DNA of 64,000 nt from Ahaetulla prasina (GCF_028640845.1 NC_080543.1:98693825-98757824); one strand, 5' to 3'. Positions 1-11,164 are shown, numbered from the stretch's first letter. Program-made: numbers and translations. The notes: a model not told the origin generated them from the letters alone.

Positions 1-454
1 TGCCTTTTATTCACACAGGCATAAATCTAGTGTTTGGACTGAATCTTGAATTTGTTGTACTAAGAAAAGAGCAGAACAATTAATGTAATATGCTTATTTG
101 ACAAGAAAAGGAAGAGTTACCTATTATGATTAAGAGCTCCCTTAATTGGTGTTGCTTTTATGCTTAATATTTTTCTTACATCATCATTAGTTTATGTTTG
201 GTGGTTTTTTTACCATTTTGGAGCATTCCAGCTTAGAGGTGTAATTGTGGAGTTCTCAAATTGAAATAAAAGAATGGCTATTCCCCAAAAGGAAAATAAA
301 AATGATAATCATGCAGGACCAATCCAAACTTGCATTAGAAAATTAAAACATAAGAGGAAGATTGTAAAGTCTGGGTGTTATTTTAGCTTTTCCCCTCTTC
401 TTTTACTTTACATTAAGAATCCTGGAATGAATAGTCACGTTAGGCTTACAGGGA
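1..454. other. AT-rich sequence, nothing recognised
   Basis: No repeat family, conserved exon or structured RNA was recognised. Short reading frames here have no domain-like composition. Confidence 0.6.
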
Positions 455-530
455 TTTATGTCTATGGAGATTCTCAGTTATCGAGGTCATAGTCGTCCCA
501 AAGGTGCTTGTTCAATAGGCAACTGGATAT
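455..530 (-). repeat. PLE-end-like dispersed repeat, fragment 1
   Basis: Read on the minus strand this contains GCACCTTTGGGACGACTATG followed shortly by an end ACTGAGAATCTCCATAGACA. Close relatives lie at 757-812 (minus) and 22810-23075 (plus). I associate this terminal motif with the 3' region of Penelope-like elements in squamates. The assignment is from memory. The direct observation is three related copies in one window. Confidence 0.5.
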
Positions 531-756
531 CACTGGCTTATTTTCATCGAGAAGTTGGTGTTGTGCTTTCTGCATGATGTTTTCTGCTCTGTGTCTCTTC
601 ACTGTTGAATAAAGGCGCAGACTGTTGTTGAATATACAAATAGTCTGTGCTGCCTGCATCTCAGACTGAAGCACAAATGGTTCATGTAGTCTTCAATTTT
701 TTTCTGGAAATCCGTTCACACTCCCCCACCATTCAAAGGGTGTTCATCCCAAAGTG

Positions 757-812
757 CATAGCTAAATGTCTATGGAGAGTCTCAGTTATCCAGATCATGT
801 TTGTCCCCCTCA
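757..812 (-). repeat. PLE-end-like dispersed repeat, fragment 2
   Basis: The minus strand reads GGACAAACATGATCTGGATA and then ACTGAGACTCTCCATAGACA, a diverged copy of the motif at 455-530 in the same orientation about 280 bp away. It could be the other end of one decayed element or an independent insertion. Confidence 0.45.
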
Positions 813-1022
813 GAAAAGCCCCTCTGGTACAGTAATTTATCTTTGTTAGGCACAATTGCAGTTTCATGCAATCAAAAGGAGGTTTGGATTAAATATCTGG
901 ATCTGGTAACTCTGAGTAAAAAGACACAAAAAATCATTTCTAATTTTATAACATACTTTTTGTTCAAATAGGGAACATCAGGGTTAGAAATGCATGAGCA
1001 AACTAATGAATTACTATAGATT

Positions 1023-1027
1023 AAGAA
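1023..1027. other. Target-site duplication (left), Gypsy element
   Basis: AAGAA directly precedes the TG of the 5' LTR and is repeated exactly at 5673-5677 after the CA of the 3' LTR. Five bp is normal for Ty3/Gypsy integration. Confidence 0.9.
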
Positions 1028-1215
1028 TGTAATGTATTACTGTAAGTTTTGGCGGGAGTTTTAGGCGGGAAATATCTCGTCTTTGATTGGATGCAGCCTC
1101 AGGCTGAAGTGTATATAAGGAGAGGTTTTTCTCCAGAGTTTTGCTGGGTCACCCGTTATTAAAGAGCTGTTGTCACTAACCTGGTCTCCTGCCTCGTCAA
1201 TACCCAAACTTAACA
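1028..1215 (+). repeat. 5' LTR of Gypsy element
   Basis: 188-bp LTR starting TGTAATG and ending CTTAACA. It holds two GGCGGGA motifs near its start, an inverted CCAAT box (GATTGG), a TATA-like GTATATAAGG at 1111-1120 and an ATTAAA poly(A)-type signal at 1158-1163. This gives a plausible U3-R-U5 layout in a very short LTR. No difference from the 3' LTR was found by eye. Confidence 0.93.
1045..1071 (+). promoter_or_regulatory. Paired E2F-like GGCGGGA motifs in LTR
   Basis: Within 30 bp the LTR has TTTTGGCGGGAG and then TTAGGCGGGAAAT. GGCGGGAA resembles the core bound by E2F/DP factors. An inverted CCAAT box and a TATA-like box follow downstream. E2F binding is inferred from motif similarity only. 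The same pair recurs in the 3' LTR. Confidence 0.45.
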
Positions 1216-1216
1216 T

Positions 1217-1232
1217 TGGCGACGAAGGTGGG
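1217..1232 (+). other. Primer-binding site, tRNA-Ser-like
   Basis: TGGCGACGAAGGTGGG starts two bases after the 5' LTR. TGG pairs with a tRNA 3' CCA. From memory it is complementary to about 14 of the last 16 bases of vertebrate tRNA-Ser(GCT). The serine assignment needs alignment to a tRNA set, but the position is exactly right for minus-strand priming. Confidence 0.7.
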
Positions 1233-1294
1233 ATTTTGAGGCAGAGTACCAGAACAGAGCTGAACTCACTACGAGAATCAAACCCAGCAAGGTG

Positions 1295-4200
1295 ATGGCG
1301 AATGCAGCGATGACCGGCTACGCGCCACCTGCTCCGTTTGACCCGGCCCAGGAGAAATGGGGAATCTATATGACCCGTTTCGAAAGTTTCCTGGAGGCAA
1401 ACGAGCTACAGGGAGTCGCCGACAACCGCAAACGGGCTTACTTCCTAAGCCACTGTGGGTCCGCAGTCATCGCCGTCGCAGAAGCCCTGGCGGAGCCAAC
1501 ACCGCTACAATCCGTATCGTGGCAGACCCTTCAGACCCTCTTAAAGAATCACTTCGCACCAGCCCCGTCCAAATACGTTCGACGGTACGAGTTTGGGGAG
1601 CGCAGGCAACAAGAAAACGAGTCTATCAGCGACTACATGGCAGCCCTGAGACAAGCCTCCAAACATTGCGAGTACCGCGATCTGGACGAAGAGCTGCTGG
1701 AACAACTTATACGGGGGGTCAGAGACATCCGTTTGAGGAGACGGCTGCTAGCCAAGAGCAACCTGACATTGGCAAACGCTCTGGACGAAGCCAGGGCCCA
1801 TGAGATGTCCACCCATGCAGCAGACACCTTACAAAAGCAAATCACGCCGATGGCGGGCGCAAAGCCGAGCCCAGTCCACCACGAAGAAACCTATCGTGAG
1901 TCAACCAGCGAAGAGGAGGAAGAAGTCCACTACACCGGAAAATCGACAAGGGAAGACCCGGAGGAATGCGGAAGTTGCGGGGGGCGACATCAGCGCCAAA
2001 GATGTAAGTTCAGGGACGCCATTTGCCGGCGGTGTGAGAGGAAGGGGCACCTGGCTCAAGTCTGCCGAGCACCCCAACCTTCCCGCCGAAAGTTCAAATC
2101 GGCCAATCAGAGCGGCTCTGAGTCAGAGTTGCAAACCCCACATTCCCGCCGAAATTTCAAACCAGCCAATCAGGGCGCAGGATCGGCAAGGCGAACCGCG
2201 ATTGGCCGAGAAAGGAAGGGCGCGAAAGCAAACAGAATGACTATCACCATAGACCACGCAGCTACCCACGTCGAAGAAAAGATCTTCACGAACCCGAAAA
2301 TTGAAGGTGTGCCTTGCCAACTGGAAGTAGACACAGGATCAGCAATCACAATTATGTCCTGGGACACTTTTGTGAAAGCCTTGCCGCACATCGCCAAGCG
2401 CAAGCTACAAAAACAACGGCTCCGGGTGCAAGATTACCAAGGCAATCGCATCCCTGTTCGAGGGACAACGACCGTCTGGGTAGAGTACGGGCAGCACAAG
2501 AAGACCCTGCCCATCACGTTAGTCGAGGGAACCTTGCCCAGCTTGCTGGGACTGGACTGGTTCCGGGCATTGGGCATGGGGGTGACTGGCATCCACCGGA
2601 ACGGATGCGACCTGCAAAATGCCCTATTGGAGGAATTCGCAGAGGTATTCGAGGACCGCCTAGGCAAGTACAAGGGGACCCCTATCTCCTTCAATTTAGA
2701 CCCCCAGGTAGCCCCCATTCGGATAAAGGCAAGGAGGGTTCCCTTTGCCCTCAAGCCAAAAATTGATAGGGAGATAGATAAATTGGTCAGTCAGGGGATA
2801 CTGGTGCCAGTCGACCATGCTAAGTGGGAAACGCCAATCGTTACCCCCATAAAGCCAGACGGGTCAATCAGAATTTGTGCAGACTACAAGGCTACCCTGA
2901 ACAAAGCCTTACAAAAAAGCGCCTACCCAGTTCCCGTGGTGCAACACTTGTTGCACTCACTAGGGCACGGACAAGTTTTTGCCAAATTAGATTTGGCACA
3001 AGCCTACCAACAACTGCCCGTGGACACCAGCACAGCTGAAGCCCAAACCATTGTAACGCACCGAGGTGCCTTTAAATGCACTCGGTTACAGTTCGGGGTG
3101 AGTGTAGCCCCTGGGCTATTCCAAAATTTGATGGAGCGACTCCTACAAGGGCTACCAGGAGTCGTGCCCTATTTCGATGACGTGTTAATATCGGGGGAAA
3201 ACTTAAAAGAACTGGGAGAGCGGCTGAGGAAAGTTTTGGCCATTTTTCGGTCAGCCGGCCTGAAAGTTAAAGCAAAAAAATGCCAGATTGGGGTCGAGTC
3301 TGTTGAGTTTTTGGGCTATAGGATAGACAAGAAGGGAATTCACCCCACTGAGAGCAAAGTGAAAGCGATAAAGAGAGCCCCAGCACCCAAAAACAAGACA
3401 GAGCTTCAGGCTTTCCTGGGTCTGGTAAACTTTTATGCAGTATTTCTAAGAAACAAGGCAACCATTGCTGAACCGTTACACAAATTGCTAGGGAAAAACA
3501 CTGTTTGGTCTTGGGGAAAGCCAGAGAGCAGGGCATTTGAGGCAGTCAAAGACTTGCTATCAAGCGAAAGCCTGTTAATCCAGTATAATAGCAGACTGCC
3601 TTTAGTATTGGTCTGTGATGCATCCCCCTATGGAGTAGGAGCTGTACTTAGCCACAGACTCCCAAACGGCACTGAAGCCCCTATAGCGTTTTATTCACGA
3701 ACAATGTCCCCGGCTGAGAGGAATTACAGCCAGCTAGATAGGGAGGCTCTCGCAATAGTGTCAGGGGTGAAAAAATTTCACGAATACGTTTTTGGGCGAG
3801 ATTTCGAAATTGTCACTGATCACAGACCGCTATTGGGGTTACTGGCTGGCGACCGCCCAACGCCAGTAGCACTTTCACCTAGACTGACCAGATGGACTAT
3901 TTTTTTGGCCGCATACTCCTACAAGCTGCAGCATCGGCCTGGAAAGGAGCTGGGGCATGCGGACGCATTGAGCAGATGCCCATTGCCAGGGGAAATCGAG
4001 GACCCCACCCCGGGCACACCCGTTCTACTGATTGACTCTTTGGACTCGGGGCCAGTCACATCGCAGGAAGTGGCTCGGGCCTCCTACCGGGACGTTGTTT
4101 TAAGGACTGTAATAGGTTGGGTTCAAAGGGGATGGCCCGCTGCACCGGGCGAACGTTTTAAGGAGTTTGTGAGGAAAAAAGGGGAATTGTCCGTACAAGG

Positions 4201-4867
4201 GGGGTGCCTGCTCTGGGGGGATAGGGTGGTAGTCCCAGAGAAACTGAGGAAAAAAATTCTGGAACTCCTACATGATGGTCACCCAGGAGTTGTGAGGATG
4301 AAGGGTTTGGCTAGGAGCTATGTCTGGTGGCCCCTAATGGACAGGGAAATCAGTGACAGGGTTGGCCGATGCCAAGCGTGTCAGGAATCCAGACCACTAC
4401 CACCTACGGCCCCAGTTTTGGAGTGGGAGAAACCCCAAGGCCCTTGGTCCCGCATACACATTGATTTTGCCGGCCCCTTCCACGGCCAAACATTTCTAAT
4501 TGTGGTGGATGCATTCTCCAAATGGCTGGAGATCATCCTAATGAAATCCACAACCGCGGGAGCTGTCATCTCAGCACTAAAACACCTTTTCGCCACGCAC
4601 GGGCTACCGGACACCCTTGTGTCCGATAACGGCCCACAGTTCACCGCAGCAGTATTTGAAGGGTACCTGGCTGAAGAGGGCATCCGACATGCCCTCTCAG
4701 CGCCGTTCCACCCTGCGTCGAACGGCCTTGCTGAACGATTTGTTCGGAGTGCGAAAGAAGCGCTATCACGAAGCGGCCCCGGCGATTGGCAGGCACAAAT
4801 CGACGATTCTAACCGTCCAACACAGGACCCCTGTGTGGCCACCGCCGCAGCCCAGCCGAGCTATTAA
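1295..4867 (+). pseudogene. Gypsy gag-pol polyprotein, frame lost in integrase
   Basis: The frame is open from ATG 1295 to TAA 4867 (about 1190 aa). Residues ~1-180 resemble a retrotransposon Gag capsid. Zinc knuckles lie at ~226-255; the second, CRRCERKGHLAQVC, fits Cx2Cx4Hx4C. The aspartic protease motif DTGS is near 345. RT follows with YFDD near 626. RNase H has CDAS near 773. Integrase has an HHCC zinc region at ~990-1030 and catalytic D, D and E near 1056, 1111 and 1146 (SDNGPQF and the following NGLAERF). Gag and Pol share one frame with no stop or slippage site, as in some vertebrate Gypsy lineages. After the catalytic Glu the frame is lost around 4806-4872. A GTG at 1292 precedes the ATG, but ATG is the likelier start in a eukaryote. 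Confidence 0.93.
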
Positions 4868-5444
4868 TGGGCGGAAGCTACGGTGCCCGCTAGACCGGCT
4901 ACACCCGAACTACGTACAGGACGGGTTCAAAACAAAACCAGATAGAATCCGAGAGTTAAACATAGGAGACTCGGTGTGGGCACATAATTACAGCGACGGC
5001 CCAAAATGGAAGAGAGGGATAGTCATAGACAAAACGGGCCCCAAATCTTATATAGTGGAACTAGACGATGGCAGAGTCTGGAGGCGCCACATAGATCAAT
5101 TAAGAAACAGATTGAGCGATAAGGCAGAATTAGGTGAGACCAGCCCTGACTATGATTTAATTAACCCCACAGCTGACTGGAGCCGAGAACAAACAGGAAG
5201 CGTAAGCAAAAAACCAAACAGAGACTTATCTGAGTCAGGCGAGGTCCAGCGACACCCTCCGGTCCCTCTAGAGGACAGCAGGTCCGAGCGGGCGAATAAT
5301 CCAGGGCCGGATGGCCGGGAGGAGGAGCTCAGAGGAACGAAAAGTCCCTCTGGCAGGCTCGACTCAACTCCAGAAAGTGAACTGCGCAGGTCCGGGAGAG
5401 TCAGGAGACGCCCCACGTACCTGCAGGACTACGTAGAGAAATAA
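4867..5444 (+). pseudogene. Gypsy integrase C-terminus in another frame
   Basis: This continues the integrase in frame 3 and is open to TAA 5442-5444. It encodes the C-terminal GPY/F-type module: WAHNYSDGPKWKRGIVIDK, then a GPKSYIVELDDG stretch. A charged Ser/Pro/Arg-rich tail follows and ends near RRRPTYLQDYVEK, like tails in related elements. It is separated from the main frame by several one-base-type frame changes. The true upstream boundary is within 4806-4872, although the same frame stays open back to 4617. Confidence 0.85.
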
Positions 5445-5471
5445 TATGCAAATATTGGCAAAGTGCCTTCT

Positions 5472-5484
5472 GGGAGGGAAGGAG
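5472..5484 (+). other. Polypurine tract of Gypsy element
   Basis: GGGAGGGAAGGAG abuts the TG of the 3' LTR, the expected site for plus-strand priming. An octamer-like ATGCAAAT sits just upstream at 5446-5453. Confidence 0.85.
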
Positions 5485-5672
5485 TGTAATGTATTACTGT
5501 AAGTTTTGGCGGGAGTTTTAGGCGGGAAATATCTCGTCTTTGATTGGATGCAGCCTCAGGCTGAAGTGTATATAAGGAGAGGTTTTTCTCCAGAGTTTTG
5601 CTGGGTCACCCGTTATTAAAGAGCTGTTGTCACTAACCTGGTCTCCTGCCTCGTCAATACCCAAACTTAACA
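5485..5672 (+). repeat. 3' LTR of Gypsy element
   Basis: 188 bp, matching 1028-1215 without a visible difference, and followed by the AAGAA duplication at 5673-5677. It carries the same TATA-like, ATTAAA and paired GGCGGGA motifs. Confidence 0.93.
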
Positions 5673-5677
5673 AAGAA

Positions 5678-7066
5678 AGTATGTAGTATTTTTTAAAAAT
5701 CACTTAGGAGGCAAAAAGGGAACAACACGAGAGTTGTCAGAGCTGTATATGATTACTTGGGTCTAGTACAGCTTCTTGGAGTTTACTGTTTGCTTTAGAA
5801 GGGAGCAGTTTCTTTTTTTCTCCTGAATGTTGAACTCCAAATACTGTTATCATCCAATCGATCTTGGCTGCTGTTCTTCAAAGTGCATTTTTCAGCTTTT
5901 GGAAACCAGTGAGCCTGCTAACAGATTTGGCCTGGCCTACTAGGTTAAACCGATATCCCTGCATTTCTAAAAGCATTACAAGAAAAACTGCTTGAAAGCA
6001 CAGTTGTCTAAGTGGTGGACAGTTTTTACTTGCACTTTGGTATGCTGCCTGGAATTCTTTCAACATACATTCAACATTAAGACTTAATAAACAAATAAAT
6101 AAGCAAACTTGAACTTTCAGGTTGGCCAGCACACACACTTAAATCTCAATGTGGCTCATTCAAAATAAAACAAGCTTTTTTGAACACTGAAGATGTTCGG
6201 TGCCAGTTATTTCTTCACTGAAGGCAAAACTAGGTACTTCAAAGGCTGACAGATTTCCTTTGGGTTTTTTATCTGTATTATTTTCAAGATAAGTAAAAAA
6301 ACATAATTATTCCATTTGCATTTGAGATTCATGTTGGAGGCCTGCATTATTTTTTCATGCTTTTGATTGATATTTTTTAGTATTGCTATTTCAATGTTAA
6401 CTTTCAAAGACTGTGAATTTTAAGATATTGATGCCAAGAATATATTAAAAAATAGTCCATGTTTGGAAGCTTATTTTTGCTAGTAGGGAAAGTTATGGCA
6501 CAAATTACAGGTTTGTCTTATTTGCACATCCATTTGAATCTAAATTCCCAGTAGTCTCACAAAGGAATCCAAACCTTCACTCTTCTTACATTCTAAATAT
6601 CTGATTAAGAAAAGACATTCCTAAGATATTACTCCCGGGAATCCAATAAAGCAATTCCTAAATGAATAATTAAGAGATGAATTAATTTTGGTAATGATTC
6701 AAATTCAAAGGATATAAATGGAAGAGAACTGCGTCACCATGTGGGCCACAAGCAAAATAATTGGTTCACTTTAACTTTCAGACCACTGTGTTGAAGTCAA
6801 CGGTATGGTAATTGCTTCGAAATCCCATCTCAAGATACACCTCCTCCTCTTACCTTTGGGACTGACATTTGATTAATTAATGAATCAAAAGCAATTCCCC
6901 AAACTCTTTTGTCCATCAGGTTCTTGGTTGTTACTGAATCCTATACCTTCCTCATTATTTGTAAACTAATAGTTGGATCAGTTCCTTTGCATAGTTTCAG
7001 TATTGTGTGACAATATTGATAGCATTTATACTGCCTTCAATTCATTTCTTATGCAGCTCTTAACAA
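5678..7066. other. No recognised feature
   Basis: AT-rich sequence with a few short reading frames. No TE terminus, conserved exon or tandem repeat was identified. Confidence 0.55.
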
Positions 7067-7440
7067 TACAGGCAATCCTCAAGTTAGAACCACAATTGAG
7101 CCCCAAATTTCTGTTGTGAAGTGAAACACTTAAGAGAGTTTGCCCCATTTTACAACTTTTCTTGCCACAGTTGTTGCACAGTTAAGTGAATCACTGTGGT
7201 TGTTAAGTCAGTTACACAGCTGTTAAGTGACTCTGGCTTCCCCATTGACTTTGCTTGTGAGAAGGTTTCAAAAGGAGATCACATGCCCCCGGGACACTGC
7301 CACCAACATAAATATGAGTCAATTGCCAAGCGTCTGAATTTTTATCATGTGACCACGGGATGCTGCAATGGTCATAAATGTGAAAAACGCTCATAAGCCA
7401 CTTTTTTTCAGTGCTATTGTAACTTTGAACAGTCATTAAA
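7067..7440 (+). repeat. Squamate dispersed repeat, probable DNA transposon
   Basis: It starts TACAGGCAATCCTCAAGTTA and ends near CAGTGCTATTGTAACTTTGA. Internally it repeats variants of GTTAAGTGA and AAGTGAATCACT. I recognise the form as a common snake repeat whose intact copies begin near ACAGGTAGTCCTCGACTTA and end with the inverse. The right terminal inverted repeat is missing here, so the copy is truncated. No coding capacity is present; class assignment is inference. Confidence 0.55.
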
Positions 7441-7735
7441 TATTAAACCTTACAAATATATGACATCTATAGAATCAGTATGGATTATTGGTTCATATAG
7501 GTCTGAAAACACTTGCATAGTCATCATTTGGTGACTAAAGTAACAACTTGGATATTTAAAAAGGGACTTGTTAGATAACCATGGAAGCATTTTCATTTGA
7601 CCTCTAAAATATCATATCAAACATAGTTGAAACAAATATGAATGTGTGTGTGTGGACAAGAGTGCCACCCTCTTATAATGGATTAAAACCATTAAGTGAA
7701 TTACTTAGAGATAATCAGGCTTTACATAAAGTAAA
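7441..7735. other. Spacer, nothing recognised
   Basis: AT-rich spacer between two repeats with no recognisable element. Confidence 0.5.
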
Positions 7736-8000
7736 GGGCCACGGTGTGGTTCAGGCTGTAAGAAGCCTGTTATTAAAACACAGCTGCCTGCAATTACTGC
7801 AGGTTCTAGTCCCACCAGGCCCAAGGTTGACTCAGCCTTCCATCCTTTATAAGGTAGGTAAAATGAGGACCCAGACTGTTGCGGGAGGCAATAAGTTGAC
7901 TTTGTAAATATACAAATAGAATGAGACTATTGCCTTACACACTGTAAGCCGCTTTGAGTCTTCGGAGAAGGGCGGGATATAAATGTAAACAAAAAAAAAA
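7736..8000 (+). repeat. tRNA-derived SINE with L2-like tail, copy 1
   Basis: It begins GGGCCACGGTGTGGTTCAGG, a decayed pol III A-box region, with a B-box-like GGTTCTAGTCCC at about 7801-7812. The body includes TTCCATCCTTTATAAGGTAG and a TGAGGACCCAG stretch. The 3' part, TAAGCCGCTTTGAGTCTTCG then GGGCGGGATATAAATG, resembles the L2-clade LINE 3' ends at 33930, 42790 and 53465. The copy ends in an A-rich tail. Related copies are at 17932 and 44180. Confidence 0.85.
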
Positions 8001-9462
8001 CTTTTCCCAATAGCTTGCAAACCACATTGGATATTTGAATGGATGCTACCATGGACCTCTGTGTTGATTCCTTAAGAGTGGGCCTTGAGGCTCTTCATAT
8101 TGACGTTAAGGAATTGTCTGCAAGACGTTGTCTGAGAATCCAAACTCATTCTTCACTCTGAAAATATTCCCCTCCTCTTTTGCCCTTGAAGTTACTCCAC
8201 TGAAATGGAATAATTGGGTGTTTTACCAGTGGGTGCCTTCTCCTACTCTCTTGTTTCAGCCTCCCTGACAGCCAAAGCCTGGGGGTGTGTGGAATCAAGA
8301 GAAACATCAGCCTAGTATCCTTACATTCCCGCAAGCAGTCTAAACCCAACTCCTCTTGAATCCCATTGAGTCTTATCTAGCGCCAATTTAGTTGACTGGA
8401 CTCTTATGTATGAGCAATACATCAGCTTAGCTGGTACTCAACGTATGGTGCTGATTTTTCACACCTGACACTTAATGTAACTTTTAGGAACCTGGCCATT
8501 CGTGAAATCTGATTTCCTCCAGATGGGACATCCCAAGTGTCTTCTTCATAGGCCCCTATCTTCAAGTACCTTTCACCATTCTCCTCTGAACTTCTGTTGT
8601 GACCTAGGCTATGATATGAAATCCATCATTGTTTCAAACAAACCAATGAAAACTGAGCTTTCTTTAAAAGGTAGAGGACAAGTATAGCTTTTTTCTGATA
8701 ACTCAGGTATCCAATTAGAGACTGAAGAGTGTCTTGATAAGTCTTTTGAAGAAAGAAACTAAAATAAAAGTACAGAGCTGTTTTCATTTCCCTTTAACTA
8801 TTTCTTTCTCTTGAAAATTGTAGTTGGTGTGACTTATTGCTAGTTTCTGCCAAGTCATTCCTTTGAAGCTTGCCACTATATTCCTTTTTTTCTTAATGCA
8901 ATTGATCGTATCGGAATTTTAAAGATCTCGTTTTTTGAATATGCTTTTTCTGGCTGCTAATTATTATTTGACACATCTCTTTATTCTTTTTTTCTTTTCT
9001 GTATTAACTTTATTAAGAGTTTAAACAAGAAAGATAAAAACTAACAGAAACTAATATTTAAGATGAAAGAAAGAAAAAAATAAAGAACAAAGAACAAAGC
9101 CAGGAGTGTTCCAATTGAGTTCCAAATTTCTTTTACAGCAATTATAAGTATAAATGTAAATTGAACTCTTGCTCTATGATTACAACATAACTTTCATTTC
9201 TTCTGTAATCTATTTTTTTACTCATCATAACCATATATCATAATTTCATTTTTTGTCTCATGCAAAAAATCCAAAAGGGGTTTCTAATCCACATTAAACT
9301 TAATTATTGTCTTTTGACACATCCCTTTATCCTTAACTCTTCCTTCTTGTATCTGTGAATGTTAGAACATGATACAATACTGGATTCCTCTCCAGAGATC
9401 CTTCAGGGAAGAATTACAGAAAACATAAAATACAGTAAATCTCAGGTAACCACCTTTCTTCT
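8001..9462. other. Mostly unrecognised; AT-rich 3'UTR-like part
   Basis: Nothing was recognised from 8001 to about 8975. From ~8980 to 9350 the sequence is strongly A/T-rich with long poly-purine and poly-pyrimidine runs, resembling the L1 3'UTR-type sequence at 42876-43090. It may be an old L1 end, but no coding part supports this. Confidence 0.35.
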
Positions 9463-9589
9463 TGTTGCTGTTGTTGTTGTTGTTATTGTTATTCTCACAA
9501 TAATAGTTCAAACTGGGTTTGGCATTTTTGTCTACCTATTGAGTCCTTACCAAGGACCCGGGATAGGCAAATCTGGATGTTTGATGGTG

Positions 9590-10051
9590 TTACAGATATC
9601 GTCGGAGAATGAAAGTTGTTCCAAGTAAAGCCACCTTCTGCAATTGACTGATAACAAATTTGTCAATGCCAATGAGGGTGTTCAAGTGGTGCTCCAGTCG
9701 TTTTGGGACTGCACCCAAGATGCCTATTACTATTGGTACTACCCTTGCTTGCCTTTGCAATAGTCGTTCTATTTCTATTTGTAGGTCTTTGTATTTTGTT
9801 ATCTTTTCCAGTTCTTTCTCTTCTATTCTGCTGTCTCCAGGCACTGCCACATCCACTGTCCAGACTTTTTTGTCTTTCTTATCAACAACTGTTAAGTCCG
9901 AGGTGTTATGTGGCAGGTGCCTGTGTGTCTGGATTCTGAAGTCCCAAAGCAATTTAACTTCTTCATTTTCTATGTCTTTCTCTATTTTATGGTCCCACCA
10001 GTTCTTGCTTACAGGCAAATGATATTTCTTGCAGATCTTCCAATGCACCAT
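9590..10051 (-). pseudogene. R4 restriction-like endonuclease domain
   Basis: The open stretch of about 150 aa includes WDFRIQTHRHLPHN, then SDLTVVDKK, then VDVAVPGDSRIEEKELEKI. This matches the R4/R2-type endonuclease related to PD-(D/E)XK nucleases. The usual Pro of the PD motif is Ser here; the second copy at 17757 keeps HNTPDLTVVD. Downstream ARVVPIVIGILGAVPKRLE and HILRRYL-like ends are also family-typical. The domain nicks target DNA in active members. This copy lacks an intact upstream RT frame. Confidence 0.82.
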
Positions 10052-10220
10052 TGCTGCTACTTTGTCATGCCACTGCTTATAGTCAGTGTGTACAATCTTC
10101 TTGCAGCAGCTTACCAGGTGGTCCTGTTTCTTCAGCTTCTGTGCATAGGTGGCACTTACTTCTGTTGCTGTCTTCTCAATTCTGGCTTTGTATGCATTTG
10201 TCCTTAAGGCTTGGTCTTGT

Positions 10221-11164
10221 GCAGCCAGAATTAATCCCTCGGTCTCTTTCTTTAACTTTCCTGCTCTTAGCCAGGAAAGGTCTTGTTATTATCTGATTTC
10301 TGTGCTATTTTTTTAATATCCTGGCCATGTAGTGCTTTGTCTTCCCATGCCTCCATTCTAGTTCTTCATTTGGTCTTTCTTGTAGACCAGTCTGGTCTCT
10401 TCAGTAGTCAATAAGGCTTCCTGGAATACTAATTTCATTGCATCTTCTTCATTGTCTTTCAGATATTTTTCCAATGCCCTTTTTCCTTCTCCTTTAACTA
10501 TCTGATCAGGGGTGAAATCTAAAAATTTTCTCTACCGGTTCTGTGAGCATGGCTTAATTGGTGGGCTTGGCTTGGTGGTCAGATGACTGGGTGGGCGTGG
10601 CCAATAACGATAAATAAAAATAATAAACAAAGTATACAAAACAATAAGAAGTACAAAAAACCAACTTTCACACTTTACATACACACAACACAACTGACTC
10701 TCACACAATGTAAAAGCAGTTACACTTCACCCAAAATGGCCCCTACAACAAGCAGGAACCTCACACAGCCACAAAAAGCTCAAAAACCAACTTTAACACT
10801 TTACACACACACATACACACACACACACACACACAAAATGCCACATACAGCTTTGTGAGATTTTGTGTGTTTGTGTAGTTAGAGTGAAACACTACAGAAA
10901 CACACCAAAGCTCAAAAAGCTGCACAAATATTTTATTTTATTATTTTATTTTATTTATATTTTTTAGATCAGGGGTCTCCACCCTTAGTAACTTTAAGGT
11001 TTGTGGACTTCAGTTCCCAGAGTTCCTCAGCCAGCAAAGCAGGCAAATTGAGTTGCTGACTGAGATGGATTTCAGACAGGCAGCTTCAGTTGCTAGCTGA
11101 TGCAACTGATTTAAAGCTTGGCTTTCCCAGGCAGAAAGGATCAGTATAAAGTAAATGTTTAATC
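10221..11164. repeat. Tandem duplication, unit 1 (944 bp)
   Basis: It starts GCAGCCAGAATTAATCCCTC and recurs at 11165 with a handful of differences. The unit joins part of the R4 endonuclease region (10221-10506) to the left half of the hAT-type element (10507-11164), so duplication came after hAT insertion. GCAGCC at both units' starts and again at 12114 suggests a microhomology-mediated or unequal exchange. Confidence 0.93.

Larger units (their letters stand above)
1028..5672 (+). mobile_element. Ty3/Gypsy LTR retrotransposon, complete structure
   Basis: The 4645-bp element has two 188-bp LTRs (TG...CA), a primer-binding site at 1217, a single gag-pol frame, a polypurine tract at 5472 and a perfect 5-bp target duplication. 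Domain order is Gag, zinc knuckles, protease, RT, RNase H, integrase, which is the Metaviridae (Ty3/Gypsy) order. There is no envelope-like frame. The LTRs appear identical base for base, which implies recent insertion. The integrase C-terminal region changes reading frame several times, so this copy as written would not encode a full integrase. Confidence 0.95.

Noticed and set aside
1292..5444. Functional, autonomous Gypsy element
   Set aside because: Frame changes in the integrase end prevent a full protein as written, despite identical LTRs.
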